The position numbers and the translations under genes were made by a program. The notes below the pieces were generated by a model. That model did not search any database. It worked only from the letters and a program-made list of their open reading frames with translations, and had not been told where the DNA came from. From Saprospiraceae bacterium (lineage in GTDB: Bacteria; Bacteroidota; Bacteroidia; Chitinophagales; Saprospiraceae), in the NCBI GenBank assembly GCA_022448945.1, contig JAKVCV010000015.1:62001-126000 (forward strand): a DNA stretch of 64,000 nucleotides. Reading direction: 5' to 3'. Positions 9,391-18,757 of the stretch are shown piece by piece; position 1 is the first letter of the stretch; the number at the start of each line of letters is the position of its first letter.

Positions 9391-10764
9391 ATGAATGAGA
9401 CACTCATCAATCTTTCTGCTAAACTTAAGCTCAAAAAACTTTTTGTAAAATCAAAGCAAGAAGTTTCTATAGCACCTCTAATAGTTTATCGAATCCTATT
9501 TGGGTTAATGATGTTTTATGGTTGTATCTGGTCCTTTCTAAAAGGAGACATTACTACTCGTTTTATAGATCCTAACTTTTTTTTTAAATATTATGGTTTT
9601 GAATGGATTGGATACATCGGAGATACTGGAGTATACATCCTATACCTTATTTGGCTTTTAAGCACATTAGGAATTATTTTTGGAGCTTTATATAAGATAT
9701 CAATTTGGTGCTTTTTCTTAGTATTTACTTATTTACATTTACTGGATGCTACAAACTTTATCAACCATTATTATGCCATCTCGATTTTTGCTTTTTTTTT
9801 AGGTATCCTACCTGCTAATAGTAACACATCCCTTGATGCGATAAAAAAACCTAAATTAAAATTACAGTATGTTCCTTACTGGAACATATATGTTTTTCAA
9901 ATTCAAATTGCCATTATATATACTTTTGCAGCGATTGCAAAAATCAACCCTGATTGGTTATATATGGGAATGCCTTTGAAAATTTGGTTATTACAGAATC
10001 AGGATATGTTCCTTTTAGGATACTTTTTTAAATTTCATTCTATCCATTTATTTATGAGCTGGATAGGATTTCTTTTTGATTTAACTATAATTTGGTTTTT
10101 ACTCTTTCCGAAAACGAGAAAATTTGCCTTTGCATTTGTTGTGATCTTTCATGTAGGAACAGGTATATTGCTTAACATTGGCCTTTTCCCACTACTCATG
10201 ATTTTTTCAACAACATTGTTTTTTAGCCCCCAAGAACATAAACAATTATTATTAAAATTTGGCTTCTTTAAAAAGATCTCAAATTCTCAATCACATACTC
10301 CTCACCCATTGTTAAAATATATTTTTATTATTCATTTTATCATTCAAATAATAATTCCTCTAAGAGAATATGTGTTATACGAAGGAAATACGCTTTGGAC
10401 TGAAGAAGGATATCGCTTTTCTTGGAAAGTAATGTTAACAGAAAAAGAAGGGAATGCAACATTTTATGTTAAAGACAGGAATTCAAATCGAAGTTGGGAA
10501 GTAAACAATTCCAACTATCTAACTCATTTCCAAGAAAAACGAATGTCAATTAGACCAGATCATATTTTGCAATATGCAAGATATTTAGCAGTTCAATACG
10601 AGAAACAATACAGTATTAAACAACCAATTGTCAATGGAGACATTTTTGTTGCTTTTAATGGAAGAGTTAGTCAACGCTTAATAAATCCACATATTAATCT
10701 TGCCGGTGATTATAAATTAATTGAATCGAAAAAATTAATATACCCATTTAATCATAACAATTAA
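9391..10764 (+). CDS. HTTM / vitamin K-dependent gamma-carboxylase-like membrane protein
   Basis: A 457-residue multi-pass membrane protein. The block NFINHYYAISIFAFFLGILP (122-141), then VPYWNIYVFQIQI and AAIAKINPDW (180-189) follow the horizontally transferred transmembrane (HTTM) domain of gamma-glutamyl carboxylases; Lys184 sits where the catalytic Lys of GGCX is expected. After the membrane part, residues about 330-457 include GYRFSWKVMLTEKEG and SIRPDHILQYARYLA, resembling the lumenal domain of the full-length enzyme, so this is more than a bare HTTM module. True carboxylase activity and a substrate are unproven. The next gene, 219 bp on, encodes an unrelated hydrolase. Confidence 0.8.
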   Translation: MNETLINLSAKLKLKKLFVKSKQEVSIAPLIVYRILFGLMMFYGCIWSFLKGDITTRFIDPNFFFKYYGFEWIGYIGDTGVYILYLIWLLSTLGIIFGALYKISIWCFFLVFTYLHLLDATNFINHYYAISIFAFFLGILPANSNTSLDAIKKPKLKLQYVPYWNIYVFQIQIAIIYTFAAIAKINPDWLYMGMPLKIWLLQNQDMFLLGYFFKFHSIHLFMSWIGFLFDLTIIWFLLFPKTRKFAFAFVVIFHVGTGILLNIGLFPLLMIFSTTLFFSPQEHKQLLLKFGFFKKISNSQSHTPHPLLKYIFIIHFIIQIIIPLREYVLYEGNTLWTEEGYRFSWKVMLTEKEGNATFYVKDRNSNRSWEVNNSNYLTHFQEKRMSIRPDHILQYARYLAVQYEKQYSIKQPIVNGDIFVAFNGRVSQRLINPHINLAGDYKLIESKKLIYPFNHNN

Positions 10765-10983
10765 AATAATATTTTATAGATAGGCCTATAAATTTATAAT
10801 TAGACATCAATAACAAATACTCGATTAAGATAAAAACGCAGCTGTACATTCTACCTTTACTTATATTTTAATAAACTAAGATGAAAAGTATAATATTCTT
10901 ATAAAAAAAGATGAATTTAAGATTCTGGAACAGAATTTGTCTTGAGGTATATATTCCAATAACATTTAAATAATAGTACTTCA

Positions 10984-12297
10984 ATGCATATCATCCTTCT
11001 ACTGTTCCTATACTTCACTCCTTTACTGAATGCACAAAACAAATTAATTAGTTACGAACTTGTAAAAACGTATAGTAAAAAGGAACTACAAAAAAAGTGG
11101 AAGGAACAAGGGATTCCAGAAATAATTGCGCCAATACATTACAACATAAATGTTTATGAGGTTATTTACAACACCACATGGCATGATGGAACAATTATCA
11201 AAGCATCTGGTTTATATTTTGTTCCAAACAAAGAATCAGGAACAAAGACTAAACCCTTACCCATGATCTGTTATCATCATGGCACACAAATACTAATAGA
11301 ACGTAAAGTTCGTCTAAAAGGCGAACAGGCAATATGTATAGGTTTTGCTGCTGATGGCTACCTTGTAGCGCGACCTGACTACATTGGACTCGGAAAGGGT
11401 GACAAAAAACATCTATATCATCATGTTCAAACTCAAGCAGCGGCTTCCATTGACATGCTTAGAGCAATCAAAGAAATTAATCCTCAGATTAAGGTCAAAC
11501 AAAACGACTTACTTTTTACAACAGGATATTCTCAGGGTGGTCATGCAACAATGGGGTTCCATAAAACTGTTCAAGAAAAATATAAGGATGAATTCCATAT
11601 AACAGCTTCTGCACCAATGTCTGGTGCTTACGATCTTGCCGGTGTACAAGAAAAAACAATGTTTAAAGAATATTCACATCCGGGTTATCTACCATACTTG
11701 TTTTTTTCTTTCCATGAAGTATATCATTTTTATGATCATATTTCAGAAGTTTTTAAAACACCTTATGACACTTTACTGCCCGACTTATATAAAGGCATGT
11801 ATTCCATGGGATATATCAACAGAAGAATTCCAAACATACCAAAAGATATTATCAGACCTGAAGTGGTTAAACAATATGTAAACAACAATGATTTCCCTTT
11901 CAAAAAAGCACTTAGGGAAAACAGTGTTCATGATTGGAAACCTGAGCGCCCAATGCTTATTTGCTATTGTAAAGCAGATGAACAAGTCAATTATAAAAAT
12001 GCACTTGTGGCCCATAAAAAAATGCGTAAAAATGGAAGTAAAAATGTACGTCTTCAGCATGTAAACAAACACCTAGGTCATAATGATTGTGCAATGTTCG
12101 CAGTTATGCACGCTAAAATGTTTTTTGATAGCTTTAGAAAAGGTAGTAAAAGAGGGAATAAAGGTCCACTATTGAAACGTTTTTTAATAGGGCTCGGGAA
12201 AGCAAAAGTTGCAAAAAAAACAAAAAGAAAACGAAAAAAACAGCATCAAACTTTGGCACAAACATTCATTAGTAATAATGTAAATTTGATAAATTAA
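10984..12297 (+). CDS. Secreted alpha/beta hydrolase (secretory-lipase-like)
   Basis: The 437-residue product starts with a signal peptide ending ...PLLNAQ. The nucleophile elbow is TGYSQGGHAT with Ser183; an acid in YCKADEQVNY and a His in HLGHNDC complete a plausible catalytic triad in the right order. MICYHHG and AADGYLVARPDYIGLGKG are typical of bacterial and fungal secreted lipase/esterase relatives that act on polymers or esters outside the cytoplasm. The last about 50 residues are strongly basic (KKTKRKRKKQHQ), which is unusual, and no T9SS sorting domain is present. Substrate unknown. Confidence 0.8.
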   Translation: MHIILLLFLYFTPLLNAQNKLISYELVKTYSKKELQKKWKEQGIPEIIAPIHYNINVYEVIYNTTWHDGTIIKASGLYFVPNKESGTKTKPLPMICYHHGTQILIERKVRLKGEQAICIGFAADGYLVARPDYIGLGKGDKKHLYHHVQTQAAASIDMLRAIKEINPQIKVKQNDLLFTTGYSQGGHATMGFHKTVQEKYKDEFHITASAPMSGAYDLAGVQEKTMFKEYSHPGYLPYLFFSFHEVYHFYDHISEVFKTPYDTLLPDLYKGMYSMGYINRRIPNIPKDIIRPEVVKQYVNNNDFPFKKALRENSVHDWKPERPMLICYCKADEQVNYKNALVAHKKMRKNGSKNVRLQHVNKHLGHNDCAMFAVMHAKMFFDSFRKGSKRGNKGPLLKRFLIGLGKAKVAKKTKRKRKKQHQTLAQTFISNNVNLIN

Positions 12298-12449
12298 TTT
12301 ATCTAAAACTCTAAACTAATTTCAAACAACAATAAATAGAATTTTTTTAGAAAAAAAACGCCAAATACACGTATAATTAATCAAGAATTAAAAAGATTTT
12401 TACATTTGTAATCTAACGTGAAATGTATTGAATGCCAATATCGTATTTG

Positions 12450-13412
12450 TTAAATAGGTATCTTAATTTGATAAGTTTTTTTGTTTTTATTTGTCAGTGA
12501 CAAATGACGTAACCAAGGGTTATATATCTTTAACATCCTATAAGAAACTTTGTGTTTTTGAGCATATTCAGACAAATCAGGAATACTACCAGTTTCTGTA
12601 ATTATTTTGAATTGAGGGACATCAGAATATAAATCATCATTACTAAAATGAAACCCATATTTAATAGGATTTTCCATTATTTCCTTAATTGCCATAATTC
12701 GTAAAATATACCTCGATGTCTCTGTATTAAGATGTAAATCAAAGTAACTTTTACCTTTTTGTTGTTGTATTCTTTTCTGAAGTCCTGCTTTACCCATATT
12801 ATAAGATGCCGCTGCAAGGGTCCATGAACCAAAAATATTATATGCATCTTTTAGGTATTTACAAGCAGCAACAGTTGATTTTTTAAGATTATATCTTTCA
12901 TCTACCTCACTATTAACTTCCAAACCTCTTTCTCTAGCAGCAGCAGGCATAAACTGCCAAAACCCTTTCGCACCTGCAGGTGAAACAGCATTTGATAAAG
13001 CAGATTCGGCTACAGCAAGATATTTTACATCGTCTGGAATTCCATATTCCTTTAATATAGGTTCAATCAAAGGAAAGTAACGATTGGCTTTTTTAAAAAA
13101 CAAAAAAGTTGCAGAATGCCTAAAGCAATTAGAGATCAATTCTCGGTCAAAACGCTCTTTTGCATCAAAATTATCAATAGGTAATTTTTCTCCAGCAAAA
13201 TCTATAACATCTGGAATATTTGGCGCATGTACTTTCTGGACGGGCAATGAGAATGTATCAGAGACATAATAATGGGACGAATCATTGTTAGCATAATTGA
13301 ACAATTTACTATTTATACTTTTATAAGGCTCTGTGTAAGAAGTTAATATTATTATAATAATAACTGAAGATGCTCCTAAAATGAAAAAAAGAAAATTTTT
13401 AATATTTTGCAT
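12450..13412 (-). CDS. Lytic murein transglycosylase with LysM-like C-terminus
   Basis: A 320-residue envelope enzyme that cleaves the MurNAc-GlcNAc bond of peptidoglycan to leave 1,6-anhydroMurNAc. It has an N-terminal signal anchor (about residues 7-25). The SLT domain has catalytic Glu136 in AVAESALS, then SPAGAKGFWQFM and AAASYNMGKAGLQKR. The last about 60 residues, with SEYAQKHKVSYRMLKIYNPWL, resemble a LysM unit for glycan binding. The architecture matches MltD-type enzymes of Bacteroidota. Convergent with the hydrolase gene. Confidence 0.92.
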   Translation of the reverse strand: MQNIKNFLFFILGASSVIIIIILTSYTEPYKSINSKLFNYANNDSSHYYVSDTFSLPVQKVHAPNIPDVIDFAGEKLPIDNFDAKERFDRELISNCFRHSATFLFFKKANRYFPLIEPILKEYGIPDDVKYLAVAESALSNAVSPAGAKGFWQFMPAAARERGLEVNSEVDERYNLKKSTVAACKYLKDAYNIFGSWTLAAASYNMGKAGLQKRIQQQKGKSYFDLHLNTETSRYILRIMAIKEIMENPIKYGFHFSNDDLYSDVPQFKIITETGSIPDLSEYAQKHKVSYRMLKIYNPWLRHLSLTNKNKKTYQIKIPI

Positions 13413-13494
13413 TTACTTTACAAGTATTTTGAAACTGGTTATTAATAATTAAAATCACAAAAAACATTTAATTTTTTTTATCTATTCTAGTGAT

Positions 13495-14004
13495 TTATTT
13501 TTTGTAAATAGGCACCATAGAACATGGTTCCCCATACATTATTTTTTTTGCTACAGGAACTAGTAAACGCACTATTTCGGTATATGCGGAAATAGGTACT
13601 GGCAAATTACCACATCCTTTAATAACACAGCGTTTATCCTTAAATTGTTCCATTTCTAAAGCCTGAAGCCTTTGATAATAATAGGCTATTAAAAAGTCCT
13701 TTACATTACCATATGAAATGTTTTTTGCATATTCTGAAGCATTAATAGTTACTAGTTGAAAAGCCCAAATAGGAACTATTGCATCTGCTGAACAATGTAC
13801 AGCCAAATTTTTATCTTTGTATTGAGTCCAATCGTGTTCATCAAGGGATGCTCTAAAATCTTTCTCACGTAAAATCAATCCTTTGAAAAGATAATCAGTT
13901 ATATCAAATTCCAGAATTTCATTCTGCGGAAAATAATCTTCTAAATTAATAGTTACAATGCCACTTTTAGCAACTCTGTTAACCAATGGTTTGTCCTTAT
14001 TCAT
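13495..14004 (-). CDS. DUF2480 family protein
   Basis: A 169-residue soluble protein matching the Bacteroidota-specific family DUF2480. Typical features are the opening VNRVAKSGIVTINLEDYFP, the central FRASLDEHDWTQYKDKNLAVHCSADAIVP region and the end block GCGNLPVPISAYTEIVRLL. No signal peptide or catalytic motif is recognised, though conserved Cys and His residues in the middle are noticeable. Function unknown. It lies 82 bp upstream of the transglycosylase gene on the same strand. Confidence 0.8.
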   Translation of the reverse strand: MNKDKPLVNRVAKSGIVTINLEDYFPQNEILEFDITDYLFKGLILREKDFRASLDEHDWTQYKDKNLAVHCSADAIVPIWAFQLVTINASEYAKNISYGNVKDFLIAYYYQRLQALEMEQFKDKRCVIKGCGNLPVPISAYTEIVRLLVPVAKKIMYGEPCSMVPIYKK

Positions 14005-14311
14005 TTTTAATTTAGTAATCTGGGTTTAAAAAAATCATATAATATACCAATTGCACAACGAAGTAAATAAATATAACACTAACACGAATATACCTACAAA
14101 AAAGAGAACAATTGCATATAATGGATTCATTAAGAAAAATAATACTATTGATGTTTTTCTGCAATTTAATTTATTTCATAATTAAAGAGAAAAAATTATA
14201 GTGATCATTTGATTTAACCCTATTATTATATTGACAATAACTGAAAGTTTATAAACTGTATGCTAATTTGCTATAAACAAACAGACTTTTTTATTATCTT
14301 TAGCATTAAGC

Positions 14312-14339
14312 AAAAAAACCTGAGGTAGATGTGGTTTTT
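14312..14339 (+). terminator. Terminator-like hairpin in the phosphatase leader
   Basis: AAAAAACC pairs with GGTTTTTT across a 12-nt loop, and the T-run is part of the right arm. No gene precedes it on the plus strand, so it would end a short RNA or attenuate the phosphatase transcript. Confidence 0.35.
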
Positions 14340-14444
14340 TAGATACATGTTGAGGCAACCCATATTTCTTTAACGGCCGAAATTCTTTGACTCAATATAA
14401 TTTCATTAATCTATCAATTATATAGTTTATCGTTCATAATAAGG

Positions 14445-14475
14445 ATTTATTCAAAAATCGTTTTATCGAATAAAT
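14445..14475 (+). other. Inverted repeat in the phosphatase leader
   Basis: ATTTATTC and GAATAAAT form a perfect 8-bp AU-rich stem about 80 bp before the phosphatase start. Role unknown; chance is possible in such AT-rich sequence. Confidence 0.3.
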
Positions 14476-14557
14476 TTGAAGCATGAGCCTTATAAAAAGT
14501 TCAGCCATTTACCGCTGAAATATGTTGCTCTTTAAATTTTGAATCAAATATTTATCT

Positions 14558-15829
14558 GTGGATACATCTCAGAACATAAAAACACAAGCAAGAGAAGAGT
14601 TATTAGAAACAAAATTGACTTTGCAAAAAATGCAATTTAATCGTCTGCTGGAAATTACTCAGGCAATTAATGATAACATTCCAATTGCTGATTTGTTTAA
14701 CCTTTACAAAGGAATGCTTACCTGGGAAATGCGCATTGAAAAATTTGCATTATTTACCCGGCATGAAGATGTTTGGGTTTGTGCAACATCTGCAGGCATA
14801 GAAGAAGAAGAAATTTCCATTAACATTGAAGAACTATTACCATCTTATACAAGAAGACAACAAATTGAAGAACCAGAACACGCCTTACTTAAACATTTTT
14901 CTGTAGTTATTCCTGTATACCATAAAGAATATGCAATTGCTTATTCTTTTCTAGGTTGCGATTCTCTTGAAGATTCTGATGCACATGCCTATGATCCTAT
15001 TAGCCTAATTTCTGCTATCACAAATATTATAGCTGTTGCTATTGAAAACAAACGATTATTCAAACGCCAATTGAGCCAGGAAAGAATGAAACGTGAAATT
15101 GAATTAGCAGTTCAGGTTCAAAACATGCTAATTCCTAGCGAATTGCCTAATAACTCTAAATATCAGTTTTCTGGAATATATCAACCACATGAAGGTGTAG
15201 GAGGTGATTATTACGATTTTTTTGAAGTAGGAGGAGGCGAAGTAGCATTTTGCATAGCAGATATTTCTGGGAAAGGAATTGCTGCTGCATTACTTATGTC
15301 TAATTTTCAAGCCAATTTACAGACGTTAGTTCATAGAAAATACCTCAGTGTAAAGAAATTTGCGAATCGCCTTAACAGTCTAGTCTTAAGAACAACTAAA
15401 GGAGATAAATTTATTACATTTTTTCTTGCACGTTACCATACAAGAAAAAAACGTCTACGTTACCTTTGTGCTGGGCATAACCCACCATTTATGTATACCA
15501 AAGGAAAAATTCAACGACTTAACAAAGGCTGTACAATTTTAGGAATTTTTCCCCAACTACCTGAAATTGAATTCGGAGAAATATTTTTGGATGACGATGC
15601 TTTATTTTTACTCTACACCGATGGCTTGACTGACCTTAAAAACGACAATGAACAATACTTTGATGATGCAAAAGTAGAGGCCTTTATGCTAAAAAACCAT
15701 GCATTACCAACTAAAGAATTCAATGATAAATTAATGAATGAAGTGAACACTTTTAAAGGCGAGCTTAATTTCCCTGACGACATTTCCGTTCTTACAGGCA
15801 GGATATTTGCCGATGGTCATATCGAATAA
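14558..15829 (+). CDS. GAF-like domain plus SpoIIE/PP2C-type serine phosphatase
   Basis: This 423-residue cytosolic signalling phosphatase resembles RsbU/RsbP enzymes that dephosphorylate anti-sigma-factor antagonists. Residues about 10-170 form a GAF-like sensor linked by the helix RQLSQERMKREIELAVQVQ. The PP2C_SIG domain follows, with GGDYYDFFEV and IADISGKGIAAALLMS supplying the metal-binding Asp residues, and LLYTDGLTDLKND and PDDISVLT near the end. Translation starts at GTG (14558); a TGA lies in frame 18 bp upstream and the next Met is residue 27. No STAS or RsbW-like partner is in the window. Confidence 0.88.
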   Translation: MDTSQNIKTQAREELLETKLTLQKMQFNRLLEITQAINDNIPIADLFNLYKGMLTWEMRIEKFALFTRHEDVWVCATSAGIEEEEISINIEELLPSYTRRQQIEEPEHALLKHFSVVIPVYHKEYAIAYSFLGCDSLEDSDAHAYDPISLISAITNIIAVAIENKRLFKRQLSQERMKREIELAVQVQNMLIPSELPNNSKYQFSGIYQPHEGVGGDYYDFFEVGGGEVAFCIADISGKGIAAALLMSNFQANLQTLVHRKYLSVKKFANRLNSLVLRTTKGDKFITFFLARYHTRKKRLRYLCAGHNPPFMYTKGKIQRLNKGCTILGIFPQLPEIEFGEIFLDDDALFLLYTDGLTDLKNDNEQYFDDAKVEAFMLKNHALPTKEFNDKLMNEVNTFKGELNFPDDISVLTGRIFADGHIE

Positions 15830-15993
15830 CACAAGAGTACTTTTTACTGAAAACATTTCCTTAACTAAAACAGTCATTTTTTCTATATCAATCAAAGACA
15901 AAGTGTCATTGTGTCATAATTTTTATTTTGGTTTGTTATTTGTTTATACATAAATATTTTTATTGATATACTTATCCTCAAACTAAAAAACTG

Positions 15994-16233
15994 ATGACAA
16001 CATTTATTTTGATATTTTTTTCCTATTTATTTTACCAGCTTCTTTTTAAACCTGCCTTCCTAGGAAGTATACATCCTAATAGTGATCAAAAATCAAAATT
16101 AATGGATCAGTTTGAACACTTAAACCAACACCGTAAAACACATCAACACCATACGACTACTAAAAGAAAATACACCAATTCTCAAAAAAAGGGTTATAGT
16201 GGTGGTGAATATATCGACTTCGAAGAACTGTAG
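15994..16233 (+). CDS. DUF4834-like small membrane-anchored protein
   Basis: A 79-residue protein with one N-terminal membrane segment (about 3-22), a polar His/Lys/Thr-rich middle and the conserved ending GGEYIDFEEL. That ending plus a single anchor is typical of the DUF4834 family of Bacteroidota. Function unknown. It lies 154 bp before exonuclease III on the same strand, and in related genomes small proteins of this type often sit near housekeeping genes. Confidence 0.65.
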   Translation: MTTFILIFFSYLFYQLLFKPAFLGSIHPNSDQKSKLMDQFEHLNQHRKTHQHHTTTKRKYTNSQKKGYSGGEYIDFEEL

Positions 16234-16338
16234 GCAAACATTTTTTTATAAGTAACACCTTTAAATCTAAAACGCAACTCAACCATGAACATTAATCGTA
16301 ATTTTGTCAATTACTTTTAGTTCTTTCAATTTGCTTTA

Positions 16339-16346
16339 TATATTTG
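16339..16346 (+). promoter_or_regulatory. Candidate -7 box for exonuclease III gene
   Basis: TATATTTG fits TAnnTTTG and lies 41 bp before the ATG at 16388. The -33 region lacks a clear TTG. Confidence 0.4.
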
Positions 16347-16387
16347 TTCGTAAAACAAATTATTCGACACCTCAATAACACCTAACA

Positions 16388-17170
16388 ATGAAAAAGACGC
16401 TTAAGATTCTTTCATATAACCTTAATGGAATACGGGCAGCAATAAAAAAAGACTGGATTAACTGGGTTGGTTCAAATAACTTTGATATCATAGGCATTCA
16501 GGAAACAAAAGCCCAAGAAGAACAAGTATCATTAGATGCATTAAAAGAACTAGGTTTCAAACATCTTTATTGGCATTCTGCTGAAAAAAAAGGCTATAGT
16601 GGTGTTACCATTTTTTCAAAAATAGAACCAGATCGTGTTGAACGCGGTATGGGTGTAGAACGATTCGATAATGAAGGCAGAGTTATACGTGCTGATTTTG
16701 GGGATTTAACCTTGTTGAATTGCTATTTCCCATCTGGAACTTCTGGCGACATTCGCCAATCTGTTAAATACGATTTTCTAGAGACCTTCTACGCTTGGAT
16801 AAATGAATTACGAAAAGAAAGACCGAATCTAATTATCCAGGGAGATTATAACATTGCTCATACTGAGCTAGACATCCACAACCCAAAAAGCAACAAAAAC
16901 ACATCAGGCTTCCTTCCTGAGGAAAGAGCTTGGATGACCAAATGGTTTAATGAAGGAGATTTTATTGATACTTTCCGAATGAAAAACCCCGAGCAAGAAA
17001 AATATAGCTGGTGGAGTTACAGAGCAGGTGCAAGAAAAAACAATAAAGGCTGGCGTATTGATTATCAATCTGTATCTAAAAACCTTAAAGATAAAGTCGT
17101 GCATTCCGATCTCCTCAATGATGCTATACATTCTGACCACTGCCCTTGTTTATTGGAAATTAGCCTATAA
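16388..17170 (+). CDS. xth: Exodeoxyribonuclease III (AP endonuclease)
   Basis: A 260-residue enzyme that incises DNA at abasic sites and removes 3'-blocking groups in base excision repair. Diagnostic blocks are LSYNLNGIRAA, DIIGIQETKAQ (metal-binding Glu), YFPSGTSGD, IQGDYNIAHTELDIHNPK, WRIDY and SDHCP (catalytic Asp-His). Length and motif order fit the ExoIII/ExoA family. It is transcribed alone, with a candidate promoter just upstream. Confidence 0.95.
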   Translation: MKKTLKILSYNLNGIRAAIKKDWINWVGSNNFDIIGIQETKAQEEQVSLDALKELGFKHLYWHSAEKKGYSGVTIFSKIEPDRVERGMGVERFDNEGRVIRADFGDLTLLNCYFPSGTSGDIRQSVKYDFLETFYAWINELRKERPNLIIQGDYNIAHTELDIHNPKSNKNTSGFLPEERAWMTKWFNEGDFIDTFRMKNPEQEKYSWWSYRAGARKNNKGWRIDYQSVSKNLKDKVVHSDLLNDAIHSDHCPCLLEISL

Positions 17171-17343
17171 ATCATTTACATTAATTTTAAGACATCAAAG
17201 ACAACAAAACATGCGTAAAGCGAGGTAGTACTAATATTCGAAAAAAAATGTAACTTAGTTCCTCTTATTTTATCACAACGTTTGAAAATCTGATTTATTA
17301 ACTTTATACTCAGTATTCCAATGCTGAGAATTAAACTAAAAAC

Positions 17344-18666
17344 ATGAAAACTTTATCAACTAATTCGATGATGCTTATAGTTTATTTTTTTATTGGCATC
17401 AGCACAATTTTATATGGACAAACAACTATTCCTAACGGAGATTTCGAAACCTGGCAGAATGTAGGATCTAGTGATGAAGAACCTACAAACTGGAATGGCA
17501 ATAAGACTGGCGGTGGCTTTGCTAATTTAGGCCCTCAAACTTGCTTCAGAGAATCAACAAACGCACATTCTGGATCATACTGCTTGAAACTTGAAAATGG
17601 AAGTTTTTTTGGCACACCTGTAAATGCTACTGCAACCACAGGAAAAATTGAAGCCCCTAGTACGTCTGCTGCTGATGGATATATACAAACTATAACTGCT
17701 GACCCTGATTTTAGTTCCACATTTACTGGACGTCCCGACAGTCTGGTTGGGTGGTTCAAATTCACTCAAGGTGGTACAGATATTGGAAGAATACAGGCAA
17801 TGTTACATGATAGTTTTGATGTTTCAAACCCTGACCAAGGAAGTTCAGCGTCTCATATAATTGGAGAAGCATTGTACGATCTACCTAATGGGAATACAGC
17901 ATCATGGACAAGGTTTTCTGTGCCTTTTACTTATAATAACGGGACAATTCCTAGCTATATCCTTCTAATAGCAACTGCAAGCACAAGTGTTGGAGGTGCG
18001 AGTGCTAGCTCTATTTTATGGGTAGATGATCTTTCTGTCGTTTATTGTAGTGACATTCCTGTAGCGATAACAGATACTGTATGTTTAAGCTATACATCTC
18101 CAAGCGGCAAGAACTGGTCAACAAGTGGAATTTATATGGACACCTTGCCAAATGGCAATTGTGATAGTATCTTTACAATCGATTTAACTATACTATCGGT
18201 AGACACATCTGTAACTAACAATGGGACTTCGCTTACAGCAAATGCGTCAAATGCTACTTTTCAATGGGTAGATTGCAACAATTCGAATACACCAATTACA
18301 GGAGAAACAAATGCTACTTTTAGTCCAATAACTAATGGTGATTATGCTGTTGAAATAACCCAAAACGGATGCACTTCTACCTCAGCATGTTACAACTTTA
18401 TTCTCTCCGATATTGACGAGTTGAAGTTTGCTAATGATATAAATATATATCCCAATCCTAACAATGGAGTATTTAATATTGACATGGGTAGAATATATTC
18501 CAATATTGAAATAATAATTTATGACATAAATGGTACGATTTGTCAAAAATTCAATTCTAATGCAATTCAATTAATAAATTTAACCCTTGACAAACCAGCT
18601 GGTTTATACTTTGTATCTATTACTTCTGAATCTAAACATACTACATTAAAAATACTAAAACAATAA
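17344..18666 (+). CDS. Secreted T9SS cargo protein with jelly-roll-like N-terminal domain
   Basis: 440 residues with a signal peptide. Residues about 28-235 start PNGDFETWQN and end in WVDDLSVVYC, resembling carbohydrate-binding jelly-roll (PCMD-like) domains. Next is a Cys-containing repeat seen in many Bacteroidota surface proteins (VCLSYTSPSGKNWSTSGIY...), then a segment with FQWVDCNN and GDYAVEITQNGC. The last about 75 residues, starting NINIYPNPNNGVFNIDM, are a type A T9SS sorting domain, which directs outer-membrane secretion and surface attachment. Ligand unknown; surface adhesion or glycan binding is inferred. Confidence 0.82.
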   Translation: MKTLSTNSMMLIVYFFIGISTILYGQTTIPNGDFETWQNVGSSDEEPTNWNGNKTGGGFANLGPQTCFRESTNAHSGSYCLKLENGSFFGTPVNATATTGKIEAPSTSAADGYIQTITADPDFSSTFTGRPDSLVGWFKFTQGGTDIGRIQAMLHDSFDVSNPDQGSSASHIIGEALYDLPNGNTASWTRFSVPFTYNNGTIPSYILLIATASTSVGGASASSILWVDDLSVVYCSDIPVAITDTVCLSYTSPSGKNWSTSGIYMDTLPNGNCDSIFTIDLTILSVDTSVTNNGTSLTANASNATFQWVDCNNSNTPITGETNATFSPITNGDYAVEITQNGCTSTSACYNFILSDIDELKFANDINIYPNPNNGVFNIDMGRIYSNIEIIIYDINGTICQKFNSNAIQLINLTLDKPAGLYFVSITSESKHTTLKILKQ

Positions 18667-18706
18667 CTAACGGGGTAACTCAAAAAATCTTATCATATAT
18701 TATAAT

Positions 18707-18750
18707 TAAAAAGGTCTAGTCTGTTAATTAACATGTCTAGATCTTTTTTT
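18707..18750. terminator. Bidirectional terminator
   Basis: Arms AAAAAGGTCTAG and CTAGATCTTTTT flank an inner palindrome GTTAATTAAC, with A- and T-runs outside both arms. It sits between the convergent T9SS cargo and VanZ-like genes and can stop transcription from both sides. Confidence 0.75.
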
Positions 18751-18757
18751 GTTTTCT

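Larger units (their letters stand above)
14005..14557. other. 553-bp divergent intergenic region with hairpins
   Basis: No credible frame is present. The plus-strand half holds a terminator-like hairpin (14312-14339), an adjacent GTTG-AGG-CAAC element near 14350 and a second hairpin (14445-14475) before the GTG of the phosphatase gene at 14558. It may be a long structured leader or hide a small RNA. No known riboswitch was recognised. Confidence 0.5.

Noticed and set aside
14556-14564. DnaA-box-like TGTGGATA
   Set aside because: Single imperfect match that coincides with the GTG start of the phosphatase gene; no cluster of boxes, so no origin claim.
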